A stretch of DNA of 64,000 nucleotides from Streptomyces sp. HUAS ZL42 (GCF_040782645.1 NZ_CP160403.1:2480001-2544000); one strand, 5' to 3'; counted from the stretch's first letter, positions 8,270 to 17,837 are shown. The notes: generated from the sequence alone by a model not told the origin. Translations and numbers: made by a program.

Positions 8270-9727
8270 TCAGTGCACGCCCAGCCAGCCCTCAATGGGA
8301 TTGAGGGCGAAATAGACGAGGAAGATCCCTGTCAGGCCCCACATGAAGGCACCGATTTCCCGCACCTTGCCCTGCGCGGTCTTGATGGCGACGTACGAGA
8401 CGACTCCGGCGGCGACTCCAGCCGTGATCGAGTACGTGAACGGCATGATCACGACGGTGAGGAAGACCGGGACCGCGGTGGCGCGGTCGGCCCAGTCCAC
8501 ATGCCGGGCGTTCGTCATCATCATCGCGCCGATGACCACCAGGGCGGCGGCCGCGACCTCGCCCGGCACGATCGCCGTCAGCGGGGTGAAGAACAGACAG
8601 GCGGCGAAGAACAGGCCGGTGACGACGGAGGACAGTCCGGTACGGGCTCCCTCGCCGACGCCCGTCGCCGACTCGACGAACACCGTCTGGCCCGACGCGC
8701 CCGCGACGCCGCCGATGGCGCCGCCCGCGCCGTCGATGAACAGCGCCTTGGACAGGCCCGGCATCCGGCCCTGCTCGTCGGCCAGTTCGGCTTCGGTGCC
8801 GACGCCGATGATGGTGGCCATCGCGTCGAAGAAGCCGGCCAGGACGAGCGTGAACACGATCATGCCGACCGTCATCGCGCCGACCTCGCCCCAGCCGCCG
8901 AACTCGACATCGCCGAAGATCGAGAAGTCCGGCATGGAGACCGCGCTGCCGTGCAGTTCGGGGGCGCCGCTAGCCCACTGCCTCGGGTCGATGACGCCGA
9001 GGCCGTTGAGGACCACGGCGAGCACGGTGCCGCCGACGATGCCGATCAGGATCGCGCCGGGGATGCCGCGGGCCTGGAGCATGAAGATCGCGAGGAGGGT
9101 GACGGCGAAGAGCAGGACCGGCCAGCCGGCGAGTTCGCCGGCCGGGCCGAGGGTGACCGGGGTCGCCTTGCCCTGGTGCACGAAGCCGGCCTTCACCAGG
9201 CCGATCAGGGCGATGAACAGGCCGATGCCCATGGTGATCGCGTGCTTCAGCGCGAGCGGGATCGCGTTCATGATCATCTCGCGCAGGCCGGTGACGACCA
9301 GGAGCATGATGACCACGCCGTACATCACGCACATGCCCATGGCCTGCGGCCAGGTCATCTGCGGGGCCACCTGCGAGGACAGGACACCGGATACGGACAG
9401 GCCGGCGGCGAGGGCGAGCGGCACCCTGCCGAGGAAGCCCATCAGCAGCGTGGTGACGGCCGCCGCGAACGCGGTCGCGGTGATCAGGGCCTTCTGGCCG
9501 AGGGTGTCCCCGGCCGCGTCCTTGCCGGACAGGATCAGCGGGTTGAGCAGGAGGATGTACGCCATCGCCATGAAGGTGGTGACGCCGCCGCGCACTTCGC
9601 GCGCGACGCCGGATCCCCGCTGGGATATGTGAAAGTACCGGTCGAGCCAGGACCTGCCGGCCGGGACGCGGGTTCCCTCACCCGCGTCTTCGGCTGTGGT
9701 CCTGGGCTCCACTGACTGCTGGGTCAT
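8270..9727 (-). CDS. NCS2/AzgA-type purine permease
   Basis: A 485-residue inner-membrane proton symporter of the AzgA branch of NCS2, expected to take up hypoxanthine, guanine, adenine or xanthine. It begins DRYFHISQRGS and GGVTTFMAMAYILLLNP, the AzgA signature, followed by about 12 hydrophobic segments and the conserved FFDAMATIIGVG and SATGVGEGARTG regions. The ATG at 9727 is set by GGGAG 8 bp upstream. It lies between the hydroxylase subunits and XdhC, which fits uptake of purines that the hydroxylase then oxidises. The upstream gap holds a GC-rich repeat that could affect read-through from the hydroxylase operon. Confidence 0.9.
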   Translation of the reverse strand: MTQQSVEPRTTAEDAGEGTRVPAGRSWLDRYFHISQRGSGVAREVRGGVTTFMAMAYILLLNPLILSGKDAAGDTLGQKALITATAFAAAVTTLLMGFLGRVPLALAAGLSVSGVLSSQVAPQMTWPQAMGMCVMYGVVIMLLVVTGLREMIMNAIPLALKHAITMGIGLFIALIGLVKAGFVHQGKATPVTLGPAGELAGWPVLLFAVTLLAIFMLQARGIPGAILIGIVGGTVLAVVLNGLGVIDPRQWASGAPELHGSAVSMPDFSIFGDVEFGGWGEVGAMTVGMIVFTLVLAGFFDAMATIIGVGTEAELADEQGRMPGLSKALFIDGAGGAIGGVAGASGQTVFVESATGVGEGARTGLSSVVTGLFFAACLFFTPLTAIVPGEVAAAALVVIGAMMMTNARHVDWADRATAVPVFLTVVIMPFTYSITAGVAAGVVSYVAIKTAQGKVREIGAFMWGLTGIFLVYFALNPIEGWLGVH

Positions 9728-9827
9728 GGGCCGTCTCCCAAGGTTCATAGGGGCACCCGCGACTGCCTGCGGCGATTGCGCGGGATTTGGGACGTGCACG
9801 ACCCGGGGGACGGCCCGAGACGAACAT

Positions 9828-9860
9828 CGGGGGTCTGGGGGACCAAGCCCCCCAGAAGAA
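9828..9860. repeat. GC-rich hairpin repeat, TCTGGGGG/CCCCCAGA module
   Basis: CGGGGGTCTGGGGG and CCCCCAGAAGA flank a short loop; TCTGGGGG pairs with CCCCCAGA over 8 bp. The same two arms occur at 43383-43410 with a different loop. It lies between the hydroxylase large-subunit stop and the permease start on the minus strand and may act as a partial terminator. Confidence 0.6.
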
Positions 9861-9886
9861 TTCACCTGCTCAACCCCCGTGAGGGG

Positions 9887-12280
9887 TCACGTTCCCGTGA
9901 GGTGTTCGGGACGTACCGGTGTCCTGTTCAGCTCCAGGCCCGTGGCGTTGCGGATTGCCGCCAGGACCGCCGGAGTCGAGGACAGTGTGGGGGCCTCCCC
10001 GACGCCGCGCAGGCCGTACGGGGCGTGGTCGTCGGCGAGTTCGAGGACGTCGACGGGGATGGTCGGCGTGTCGAGGATGGTGGGGATCAGGTAGTCCGTG
10101 AAGGAGGGGTTCTTCACCTTCGCCGTCCTCGGGTCGACGATGATCTCCTCCATGACCGCCACGCCGAGCCCCTGGGTCGTACCGCCCTGGATCTGGCCGG
10201 CGACGGACAGCGGGTTGAGCGCCTTGCCGACGTCCTGGGCGCAGGCCAGCTCGACGACCTTCACCAGGCCGAGTTCGGTGTCGACCTCGACGACGGCGCG
10301 GTGCGCGGCGAAGGAGTACTGGACATGGCCGTTGCCCTGGCCGGTACGCAGGTCGAACGCCTCGGTCGGCCGGTGCCGCCACTCCCGCTCGATCTCGACG
10401 GCCTCGTCCTCGAGGACGTCCACCAGGTCGGCGAGGACCTCCCCGCCGTCGGTGACGACCTTGCCGCCCTCGAGCAGCAGCTCCGCCGTCGCCCAAGCGG
10501 GGTGGTACGTACCGAACTTGCGGCGGCCGATCTCCAGGACCTTCTCGCGGACGAGCTCACAGGCGTTCTTCACGGCGCCGCCGGTGACGTACGTCTGCCG
10601 GGACGCGGACGTCGAACCCGCCGAGCCCACCTGTGTGTCCGCCGGGCGGATCGTCACCTGGGCGACACCCAGCTCGGTGCGGGCGATCTGCGCGTGGACG
10701 GTGACACCGCCCTGGCCGACCTCCGCCATCGCGGTGTGCACGGTGGCGACGGGCTCACCGGCGATGACCTCCATGCGTACCTTGGCCGTGGAGTAGTCGT
10801 CGAAGCCCTCCGAGAAGCCCACGTTCTTGATGCCGACCGCGTAGCCGACGCCCCGTACGACGCCTTCGCCGTGCGTGGTGTTGGACAGCCCGCCGGGCAG
10901 CTGCCGTACGTCCGCGCCCTCGCTGCTCTCCCACTGGCGCTCGGGCGGCATGGGCATCGCCTTGACGCGGCGCAGGAGTTCGGCGACCGGGGCCGGCGAG
11001 TCGACGGGCTGGCCCGTCGGCATGATCGCCCCCTGTTCCATGGCGTTCAGCCGGCGGAACTCCACCGGATCCATGCCCAGTTGCTGCGCCACCTTGTCCA
11101 TCTGCGCCTCGTAGGCGAAGCACGCCTGGACCGCGCCGAAGCCGCGCATCGCGCCGCACGGGGGGTTGTTGGTGTAGAGGGCGAGGGCCTCGATCTCGAC
11201 GTCGTCGATGACGTACGGGCCGGCGCCCAGCGAGGCGGCGTTGCCGACGACCGCCGGGGAGGAGGAGGCGTACGCGCCCCCGTCCAGGACGATGCGGCAC
11301 TTCACGTGCGTCAGCTTGCCGTCCTTGGTGGCCCCGTGCTCGTAGTGCAACTTCGCGGGGTGGCGGTGGACGTGCCCGAAGAAGGACTCGAAGCGGTTGT
11401 AGACGATCTTGACGGGCTTTCCGGTGCGGAGCGCCAGCAGGCAGGCGTGGATCTGCATCGAGAGGTCCTCGCGGCCGCCGAACGCGCCGCCCACTCCGGA
11501 CAGGGTCATCCGGACCTTGTCCTCGGGCAGGCCGAGGACCGGGGCGATCTGACGCAGGTCGGCGTGCAGCCACTGGGTGGCGATGTAGAGGTCGACGCCG
11601 CCGTCCTCGGCGGGCACGGCGAGACCGGACTCGGGGCCGAGGAACGCCTGGTCCTGCATGCCGAAGGTGTACTCGCCCCCGACGATGACGTCGGCGCGCT
11701 CGCGCGCCCGCGCCACGTCCCCGCGCACGATCGGCTGGCGGTGCACGATGTTCGGGTGCGGGACGTGTGCGGAGTGGTGGTCGTCGCGGTTCTCGTGGAC
11801 GAGCACCGCGTCCGGGGCGGTGGCGGACGCCTCGTCGGTGATGACGGGCAGTTCGCGGTACTCGACCTTGATCTTGGCGGCGGCTCGCCGCGCGGTCTCG
11901 GGGTGGTCGGCGGCGACGATGGCGACGGGCTCGCCGTGGTGGCGGACCTTGCCGTGGGCGAGGACCGGGGTGTCCTGGATCTCCAGGCCGTAGTTCCTCA
12001 CCTCGGTCGGCAGGTCGTCGTACGTCATGACGGCGTGGACGCCGGGCGTGGCGAGGGCCTCGCCGGTGTCGATGGAGACGATCTCGGCGTGGGCGACCGT
12101 GGAGCGCAGGATCTGACCCCACAGCATGTCCTCGTGCCACATGTCCGACGAGTACGCGAACTCGCCGGTGACCTTCAGGATGCCGTCCGGGCGGAGCGTG
12201 GACTCGCCGATGCCGCCCTTGGCCCCAGAACCCTGGGTGATCTTGGTGGGAGTACCGAGTGGAGCGCCGTTGGTGGGCAT
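9887..12280 (-). CDS. Xanthine dehydrogenase-type molybdopterin subunit
   Basis: A 797-residue large subunit of a xanthine dehydrogenase/aldehyde oxidase-family hydroxylase. It carries the molybdenum-cofactor domains: TGEFAYSSDM near the start, GQDQ-like FGMQDQAFLGPESG, GGAFGGRED, AMRGFGAVQACFAYE, and the near-C-terminal LRGVGEAP, where Glu is the usual catalytic base. The ATG at 12280 follows the [2Fe-2S] subunit stop by 2 bp, so the subunits are translationally coupled. The purine permease, XdhC protein and PucR regulator around it make xanthine or hypoxanthine the likely substrate; this is context, not active-site proof. Confidence 0.88.
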   Translation of the reverse strand: MPTNGAPLGTPTKITQGSGAKGGIGESTLRPDGILKVTGEFAYSSDMWHEDMLWGQILRSTVAHAEIVSIDTGEALATPGVHAVMTYDDLPTEVRNYGLEIQDTPVLAHGKVRHHGEPVAIVAADHPETARRAAAKIKVEYRELPVITDEASATAPDAVLVHENRDDHHSAHVPHPNIVHRQPIVRGDVARARERADVIVGGEYTFGMQDQAFLGPESGLAVPAEDGGVDLYIATQWLHADLRQIAPVLGLPEDKVRMTLSGVGGAFGGREDLSMQIHACLLALRTGKPVKIVYNRFESFFGHVHRHPAKLHYEHGATKDGKLTHVKCRIVLDGGAYASSSPAVVGNAASLGAGPYVIDDVEIEALALYTNNPPCGAMRGFGAVQACFAYEAQMDKVAQQLGMDPVEFRRLNAMEQGAIMPTGQPVDSPAPVAELLRRVKAMPMPPERQWESSEGADVRQLPGGLSNTTHGEGVVRGVGYAVGIKNVGFSEGFDDYSTAKVRMEVIAGEPVATVHTAMAEVGQGGVTVHAQIARTELGVAQVTIRPADTQVGSAGSTSASRQTYVTGGAVKNACELVREKVLEIGRRKFGTYHPAWATAELLLEGGKVVTDGGEVLADLVDVLEDEAVEIEREWRHRPTEAFDLRTGQGNGHVQYSFAAHRAVVEVDTELGLVKVVELACAQDVGKALNPLSVAGQIQGGTTQGLGVAVMEEIIVDPRTAKVKNPSFTDYLIPTILDTPTIPVDVLELADDHAPYGLRGVGEAPTLSSTPAVLAAIRNATGLELNRTPVRPEHLTGT

Positions 12281-12282
12281 CG

Positions 12283-12855
12283 TCAGACCGCCTCCCCCTG
12301 CCGGGCGGCCGCGAGGCGGACCGCGTCCATGATCTTCTCGTAGCCGGTGCAGCGGCACAGGTTGCCCGACAGGGCCTCGCGGATGTCCGCGTCGGTCGGG
12401 TTCGGGTTGTGCTCGAGCATCTCGTCGGCGGCGACGAGGAGACCCGGGGTGCAGAAGCCGCACTGGACGGCGCCTGCGTCGATGAACGCCTGCTGGACGG
12501 GAGAGAGTTCGGTGCCCTCGCCGGTCTGGGAGTCGGCGGCCGGCTTGGCCTCCCACTGATGAGCGTCCTGGAGCGACGTACCGCAGGAGTCACCGCACGC
12601 CCGCTGCCTGGCGTAGTCCGCCAGACCCTCGACCGTGACGACCTCACGGCCCTCGACCTGACCGGCGGCGACCAGACACGAACACACCGGCACGCCGTCC
12701 AGCCGGACCGTGCACGACCCGCACTCGCCCTGCTCGCAGGCGTTCTTCGAACCGGGAAGCCCGAGGCGCTCGCGCAGCACGTACAGCAGGGACTCGCCCT
12801 CCCACACGTCGTCGGCTTCCTGCGGACGTCCGTTGACAGTGAAGTTGACGCGCAT
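12283..12855 (-). CDS. Xanthine dehydrogenase-type [2Fe-2S] subunit
   Basis: A 190-residue electron-transfer subunit. The plant-type ferredoxin cluster is CEQGECGSC with a further Cys in VPVCSC, and the second cluster site is CGFC with CRCTGY. A linker of about 30 residues (AHQWEAKPAADSQTGEGTEL) between the two domains is longer than in most homologues I recall. The ATG overlaps the FAD-subunit stop as TGATG. It passes electrons from the molybdenum centre to FAD. Confidence 0.92.
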   Translation of the reverse strand: MRVNFTVNGRPQEADDVWEGESLLYVLRERLGLPGSKNACEQGECGSCTVRLDGVPVCSCLVAAGQVEGREVVTVEGLADYARQRACGDSCGTSLQDAHQWEAKPAADSQTGEGTELSPVQQAFIDAGAVQCGFCTPGLLVAADEMLEHNPNPTDADIREALSGNLCRCTGYEKIMDAVRLAAARQGEAV

Positions 12856-13754
12856 CAGGCGACACTCCCCTTCTGATGGGTACGGCCGTCAGTGCCGCGA
12901 TACGACTCCCAGGTCCAGGTCAGGGTGCGGCGGGCCATGACGCCGACCGCGTGGCGGCGGTAGCTCGCGGTGCCCCGGACGTCGTCGATCGGGTTGCAGG
13001 CGGCGGAGCACAGGTCCGCGAACTGCTTGGCGACCGACGGGGTGACGATCTTTCCGTTGTCCCAGAAGCCGCCCTCTTCGAGCGCCGCGTTCAGGAACTC
13101 CTCGGCGGCCTTCGCCCGGACGGGGGTGGGTGCGGCGGAGCCGATGCCGGTGCGGACCGTGCGGGTCTCGGGATGCAGGGCCAGACCGAAGGCGCACACG
13201 GCGATGACCATCGCGTTGCGCGTACCGACCTTCGAGAACTGCTGAGGACCGTCGGCCTTCTTGATGTGGACGGCCCTGATGAGCTCGTCCGCGGCGAGCG
13301 CGTTGCGCTTCACCCCGGTGTAGAACTCGTCGATCGGGATACGGCGTGAGCCGCGCACCGACTCGACCTCGACCTCGGCGCCGGCCGCGAGGAGGGCGGG
13401 GTGGGCGTCACCGGCCGGGGAGGCGGTGCCGAGGTTGCCGCCGACGCCGCCTCGGTTGCGGATCTGCGGGGAGGCGACCGTGTGCGAGGCGAGGGCGAGG
13501 CCCGGCAGCTCGGCGCGGAGGTTCTGCATGATGTGCGTGTACGGGACGGAGGCGCCGAGCCGCACGGTCTCCTCGCCGACCTCCCACTCGTACAGTTCGG
13601 CGATGCGGTTCAGGTCGAGCAGGTACTCGGGCCGCCGGTGGTCGAAGTTGATCTCGACCATCACATCGGTGCCACCCGCAATCGGCACAGCGGCGGGGTG
13701 CTCTGCCTTTGCGGCGAGCGCCTCCTCCCAGCTGGCGGGGCGAAGGAAGTCCAT
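12855..13754 (-). CDS. Xanthine dehydrogenase-type FAD-binding subunit
   Basis: A 299-residue FAD-binding PCMH-type subunit of the molybdenum hydroxylase. The FAD loops are PIAGGTDVMVE near residue 25 and the GGVGGNLGTASPAGDA region near residue 105. The C-terminal CO-dehydrogenase flavoprotein domain follows (FSKVGTRNAMVIA to the end). It is the first gene of the minus-strand hydroxylase operon, and its stop overlaps the next start by one base. The 321-bp gap upstream is shared with the divergent PucR gene. Confidence 0.9.
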   Translation of the reverse strand: MDFLRPASWEEALAAKAEHPAAVPIAGGTDVMVEINFDHRRPEYLLDLNRIAELYEWEVGEETVRLGASVPYTHIMQNLRAELPGLALASHTVASPQIRNRGGVGGNLGTASPAGDAHPALLAAGAEVEVESVRGSRRIPIDEFYTGVKRNALAADELIRAVHIKKADGPQQFSKVGTRNAMVIAVCAFGLALHPETRTVRTGIGSAAPTPVRAKAAEEFLNAALEEGGFWDNGKIVTPSVAKQFADLCSAACNPIDDVRGTASYRRHAVGVMARRTLTWTWESYRGTDGRTHQKGSVA

Positions 13755-14075
13755 GACCGGCTCTCTTCTTCGTCTCGTGGGTCGTGCGGATCGAGCCAGT
13801 TCGTGTGCGGCGGGCCCGGCTCGTTCATGTGCTGTTCACGCGGAATGGGGTCAGTACACAGCGCCCTGATCCGACGGGGTCAGTCACGGAAACCATGAAG
13901 GAGTTGGCTGGTCGGGACGGCCATCTTGTAGATTCGTATGAACGGAGGCCATCAGTAACCTCCCTGTTTTCCTGTGGAAACGCGCGACACAACCGCGTGA
14001 CCAGGGACACAGCCGGGCCACGGCCGGTCCTCACGATCCATCGTAGATTTCGAGACAGAGAACGGCGGCGACGAA
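13755..14075. promoter_or_regulatory. Divergent promoter region, hydroxylase operon versus pucR-like gene
   Basis: A 321-bp non-coding gap between divergent starts. It is less GC-rich than the flanks around 13915-13985 (CATCTTGTAGATTCGTATGAA), which is where promoters are likely. No perfect long palindrome was seen. By analogy with PucR systems, the regulator would act here. Confidence 0.5.
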
Positions 14076-15749
14076 ATGCGGCTGCGCGCACTGCTGGACA
14101 CGGATGCGCTGGGCCTGCGGCTGCTCGGCGGCGGGGAAGAACTCGACCGCACCGTGCGCGGCGTGATGACGACCGACCTCAGAGACCCCAGCCGGTACCT
14201 GTCGGGCGGGGAACTGGTGCTCACGGGCCTGGCCTGGCGCCGGGACGCCGCGGACTCCGAGCCGTTCGTACGGATCCTGGTGACGGCCGGGGTGACCGCC
14301 CTCGCGGCCGGTGAGGCGGAGCTCGGCGCCATCCCGGACGACCTGGTCGTGGCCTGCGCCCGGCACCGGCTGCCGCTGTTCGCGGTGCACGAGTCGGTGG
14401 CCTTCGCGACGATCACCGAGCATGTCGTGCGGCAGGTGAGCGGCGAGCGCGCCGGGGACCTCGCGGCCGTGGTCGATCGGCACCGCCGCATGATGACCTC
14501 GGGCCCGGCGGGCGGCGGCCCGGACGTGGTCCTGGACCTGCTCGGCTCTGACCTGGACCTGCGCGCCTGGGTGCTGTCACCGGCCGGGCGGCTGATCGCC
14601 GGAGCGAAGGTCGCCGGGCCCGGGCTGCCCGCCGACGTGTGCGCGAAGCTGGCCGCCGAGCAGCTGGCCGCCGCCCGCACGGGCCGGCGCGGCCCGCACC
14701 GGGTGACGCTGGACTCGACGACGTACTCCCTGTTCCCGATCCGCAGCAGCGACCGCTCCCCGCAGGCCTCCCGGGACGTACGCGAGACGGTGCTGTCGGA
14801 CTGGCTGCTGGCCGTCGACGCGGACGCCGGTGACTGGCCGGAGGAGCGGCTCGACCTGCTCCAGGGCGTCACCCAGCTCATCGCCGTCGAGCGGGACCGG
14901 CGGGACGCGGCGCGCACGGTGCGCAGGCGTCTGGCGCACGAGGTGCTGGAGCTGGTGCAGACGGGTGCGGCGCCGGCGGAGATCGCGGCGCGCCTGCGCG
15001 TGGCGGCACCGGTGCTGCTGCCGGGCCTGGGAGCCGCACCGCACTGGCAGGTGGTCGTGGCGCGGGTCGAATGGGACGGCGGGGAGATCGAGGGCGGTCC
15101 GGTCGCGCAGGCGCTGCTGGAGGAGATCCTGGTCGACCCGCTCGCCACCGGCCCCGAGCCGTCCGACCGCATCGCCGTCGCCCACACGGGCGACGAGGCC
15201 GTCGCGCTCGTACCGCTGCCGGCCGTGTCCACCGAGCACGACGGCTCCGAGACGGGCATTCTCGCCGACGCGCTCCTGGAGTCCGTACGGGCCCCGCTGT
15301 CGGCCGGGCTGAACGACGACGGGCGGGTCACACTCGGCGTCAGCGCGGCCGTGCACTCTCCGGAGGGGCTGCGCGGGGCGCTGGAGGAGGCGCGGCACGC
15401 CCGGCGGGTGGCGGCGGCGCGGCCGGGCCCGGTGTGCGCGGCGGGCCACCAGGAGCTGGCCTCGCACGTGCTGCTGCTGCCGTTCGTCCCGGACGACGTG
15501 CGCCGGGCCTTCACGGCCAGGCTGCTCGACCCGCTCCGGGACTACGACCACCGTCACCGCGCCGAGCTGATCCCGACCCTCGAGGCCTTCCTCGACTGCG
15601 ACGGCTCCTGGACGCGGTGCGCCTCACGGCTGCACCTGCACGTCAACACGCTGCGCTACCGGGTCGGACGGATCGAGCAGTTGACGAGTCGTGATCTGTC
15701 ACGGCTGGAGGACAAGCTGGATTTCTTCCTGGCGCTGCGGATGAGCTGA
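14076..15749 (+). CDS. PucR-family purine catabolism regulator
   Basis: A 557-residue activator-type regulator. An N-terminal PucR domain (RLRALLDTDALGLRLLGG, GVMTTDLRDPSRYLSGGELVLTG) is followed by a GGDEF-like middle region and a C-terminal helix-turn-helix (LEAFLDCDGSWTRCASRLHLHVNTLRYRVGRIEQ), the family signature. Divergent placement from the hydroxylase-permease-XdhC module strongly suggests it controls these genes in response to purine availability. The start has no strong ribosome site. Confidence 0.9.
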   Translation: MRLRALLDTDALGLRLLGGGEELDRTVRGVMTTDLRDPSRYLSGGELVLTGLAWRRDAADSEPFVRILVTAGVTALAAGEAELGAIPDDLVVACARHRLPLFAVHESVAFATITEHVVRQVSGERAGDLAAVVDRHRRMMTSGPAGGGPDVVLDLLGSDLDLRAWVLSPAGRLIAGAKVAGPGLPADVCAKLAAEQLAAARTGRRGPHRVTLDSTTYSLFPIRSSDRSPQASRDVRETVLSDWLLAVDADAGDWPEERLDLLQGVTQLIAVERDRRDAARTVRRRLAHEVLELVQTGAAPAEIAARLRVAAPVLLPGLGAAPHWQVVVARVEWDGGEIEGGPVAQALLEEILVDPLATGPEPSDRIAVAHTGDEAVALVPLPAVSTEHDGSETGILADALLESVRAPLSAGLNDDGRVTLGVSAAVHSPEGLRGALEEARHARRVAAARPGPVCAAGHQELASHVLLLPFVPDDVRRAFTARLLDPLRDYDHRHRAELIPTLEAFLDCDGSWTRCASRLHLHVNTLRYRVGRIEQLTSRDLSRLEDKLDFFLALRMS

Positions 15750-15966
15750 AAGGTCGGGGCGGGAGTGCTGTATGCCGTCAGCCCTGTCGACGCCGACCAC
15801 AACCGTGTCCCCGGTAAACCGGTTCGTGCCGTCAAAGGGCCCCAGACTGACTTGCGTGAGTCCAGCGCAAGTGAAATCTTTCACACAGCCTCTTGGCCAG
15901 GCCCGGCGATTCGTGCTGAGATGCCGCCACCACTCATAGCTCGATGGCGTGCTCGGGGAGGGCAAC

Positions 15967-16749
15967 GTGGCGCATCCCGCCATGTCTGGTACGGGAACGA
16001 CCGCTGGTGACGATCCACTCCAGACCGCGGTTTGGCGGCTGCGCTCGCGTGCCTGCTGGGCCGATGCGGCGGCCCTGCTCCAGCCGGTCACCGCGGCGAC
16101 CGCCCTGCAGCGGGCCTCGCTGCTCGTCGAACGGTGTCTGTACACCGAGCAGGGCTGGGAGGAGGCGGAGGACGCGCTGCGCACCGCGGAGGCACTGGCC
16201 CACACCGACCAGGAACGGGGTGCGGCGGCTTGTGAACGCGGTCAGTTGGCGTACGCCGCGACGCTGCACGGGGTGCGGGACCGCGCGGACGAGGCGCGGG
16301 CCGCGCTGGGCCGGGCGGCGGCGCTGATCCCTCCGGGGGTGGCGGGGCGGGCGTTGCTGGACTTCCGGCGGGGTCTGCTGGCGGAGAACCTGGCCCGCTC
16401 GCCGCAGGCCGCGCGTGCGGCGTATCGACGGGCGCACGCGGGCGCCACGGCGCATGCCGATCCGCTGCTGTTGTCCTTCACCTGGCGGCATCTGGCCGGC
16501 CTGGCACTTCGGGACGGCGAGTTGGCGGAGGCACGGCACGGATTCGCCGAATCGCTCCGGATCCGGGAGGAGCTGGGGTACCTCGTGGGAACGGCCCCCG
16601 CACTGGCGTCCCTCGCGGACGCCGAGACGGAGCCGGAGGCGTCGCGGTTGCGGGAGGAGGCGGGGCGGTTGTTCCGCCTGCTCGGGGGTGTCCCGACATG
16701 GCTGTCCCGCCAGCTGACGCCACCGGCGGCGGGGGCGGCGACGGCGTAG
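15967..16749 (+). CDS. TPR-repeat protein of unknown role
   Basis: A 260-residue all-helical protein with repeated Ala-rich tetratricopeptide-like helices (WEEAEDALRTAEALA, DEARAALGRAAALI, AARAAYRRAHAGA, AEARHGFAESLRIREELG). There are no membrane segments or enzyme motifs, so it is probably a cytoplasmic protein-interaction scaffold. The GTG at 15967 is chosen because GGGGAGGG lies 4-11 bp upstream. It stands alone between the PucR and GntR genes. Upstream, ACTTGCG and CGCAAGT (15849-15872) form a small inverted repeat that could be an operator. Confidence 0.65.
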   Translation: MAHPAMSGTGTTAGDDPLQTAVWRLRSRACWADAAALLQPVTAATALQRASLLVERCLYTEQGWEEAEDALRTAEALAHTDQERGAAACERGQLAYAATLHGVRDRADEARAALGRAAALIPPGVAGRALLDFRRGLLAENLARSPQAARAAYRRAHAGATAHADPLLLSFTWRHLAGLALRDGELAEARHGFAESLRIREELGYLVGTAPALASLADAETEPEASRLREEAGRLFRLLGGVPTWLSRQLTPPAAGAATA

Positions 16750-16783
16750 CGCCGGTGGGCGCGGACTGACGGCGTGGCTGAGC

Positions 16784-16871
16784 ACAATCCAGCCCGTCCG
16801 GGTTTGAGGACGAGGCGGTTCAGGCCGATCGAGGTCTGGGATGGGACGGGCAGGGGCGGCGGGGGCGAAAA
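16784..16871. repeat. Intergenic repeat, CAGCCCGTCCGG-TTTGAGGAC type
   Basis: This begins ACAATCCAGCCCGTCCGG and continues through TTTGAGGACGAGGCGG and TTCAGGCCGATC to GGGACGGGCAGGGGCGG and GGGGGCGAAAA. I recall near-identical strings between genes in many Streptomyces genomes, usually with a GGGTCTGGGGG hairpin inside. Here that inner hairpin is reduced to GGTCTGGGAT. The full hairpin form occurs separately at 9828 and 43383 in this window. Confidence 0.6.
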
Positions 16872-16880
16872 CCCGGCCCC

Positions 16881-17735
16881 TCAGCCCGCACCGGCGAAGT
16901 GCTCCCGCACCAGCGACTGCACCACGTCCAGCTCCCCCGAGATCAGCGCGTCCAGCAGGGCCACATGCTCCGCCGCGTCCGCGACCAGATCCGCATGCCC
17001 ACGCGACACGGACCCGCCGGCCAGGGGCCGCTGAGCCCGGCGATGGAGGTCCTCGGCCATCCGCACGAGCTGCTTGTTGCCCGCGAGAGACAGCACGGCA
17101 CTGTGGAACGCGCGATCCGCCTCCGCGTACGTGGCCCGGCACCCCACGCCCGCCGCCCGCACCGCCGCCTCCGCCACCGGACGCAGTTCGGCCCACCGTT
17201 CGGCCGGTACCGTCCGCGCGAGCCGCAGCACCACCGGCACCTCGATCAGCGCACGTATCTCGGCCAGCTCCGCCAGCTCCCGCGCCCCCCGTTCGACGAC
17301 CCGGAAGCCACGATTGGGAACAACCTCGACGGCCCCCTCCAGCGCCAGCTGCTGCATCGCCTCCCGAACGGGTGTCGCGGACACCCCGAAGCGCTCCCCG
17401 AGCACCGGCGCCGAGTACACCTCGCCGGGGGCCAGCTCCCCGGTCCCCAGCGCGGTGCGCAGCGCGTCGAGGATCTGCCCGCGCACGGAGGAGCGCTGTA
17501 CGGCGGGACGCGGCCGTGGAATCGGCGCCTCGCTGTGCGTGTGCTCACCACGGGCGTCACCGCCCGCCGGCCCCACCGGCTCAGGCCCCGTCACCTCCGC
17601 CGACCGGACTCCGGCCTCCCGCTCCCGGCCCATGTCCGCAGCCCGCGCCTGCATCGGCACCCGAGCCGCAGCGGCGGAGCCCTGTGCGCCCTGCCTCACG
17701 GGTCCTCCTCCGGGGTTGTCAGCACTTGCGGTCAT
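16881..17735 (-). CDS. GntR-family (FCD domain) regulator
   Basis: A 284-residue transcription factor. After a disordered 75-residue N-terminal extension rich in Gly and Ala come a winged helix-turn-helix (VRGQILDALRTALGTGELAPGE, RFGVSATPVREAMQQLALEG) and an all-helical FCD ligand-binding domain (residues about 145-280) with the metal-type motif YAEADRAFHSAVLSLAGN. The ligand is unknown. An iron box lies 75 bp upstream of its start. The long N-terminal tail is odd; the true start may lie downstream, though no ribosome site decides it. Confidence 0.82.
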   Translation of the reverse strand: MTASADNPGGGPVRQGAQGSAAAARVPMQARAADMGREREAGVRSAEVTGPEPVGPAGGDARGEHTHSEAPIPRPRPAVQRSSVRGQILDALRTALGTGELAPGEVYSAPVLGERFGVSATPVREAMQQLALEGAVEVVPNRGFRVVERGARELAELAEIRALIEVPVVLRLARTVPAERWAELRPVAEAAVRAAGVGCRATYAEADRAFHSAVLSLAGNKQLVRMAEDLHRRAQRPLAGGSVSRGHADLVADAAEHVALLDALISGELDVVQSLVREHFAGAG

Positions 17736-17809
17736 TACGGCGGGTTGTTACTCGTCCGTCAAGCACCTTAGGCGTATCGCCCGCCAGTTCAAATCCCGAC
17801 CACTCCAGA

Positions 17810-17828
17810 TAAGGTAAGCCTTACTTAA
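17810..17828. promoter_or_regulatory. DmdR/DtxR-type iron box
   Basis: TAAGGTAAGCCTTACTTAA matches the actinobacterial iron-box consensus TWAGGTWAGSCTWACCTWA at 18 of 19 positions and is almost perfectly symmetrical. It lies 75 bp upstream of the GntR gene (minus) and 9 bp upstream of a 50-codon reading frame (plus, 17838-17990). No siderophore or iron-uptake gene follows on either side. Confidence 0.75.
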
Positions 17829-17837
17829 TCCCGATCC

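Noticed and set aside
9776..12343. 855-codon open frame on the plus strand opposite the hydroxylase
   Set aside because: The minus strand carries clear molybdopterin-subunit motifs; the plus-strand product is low-complexity.
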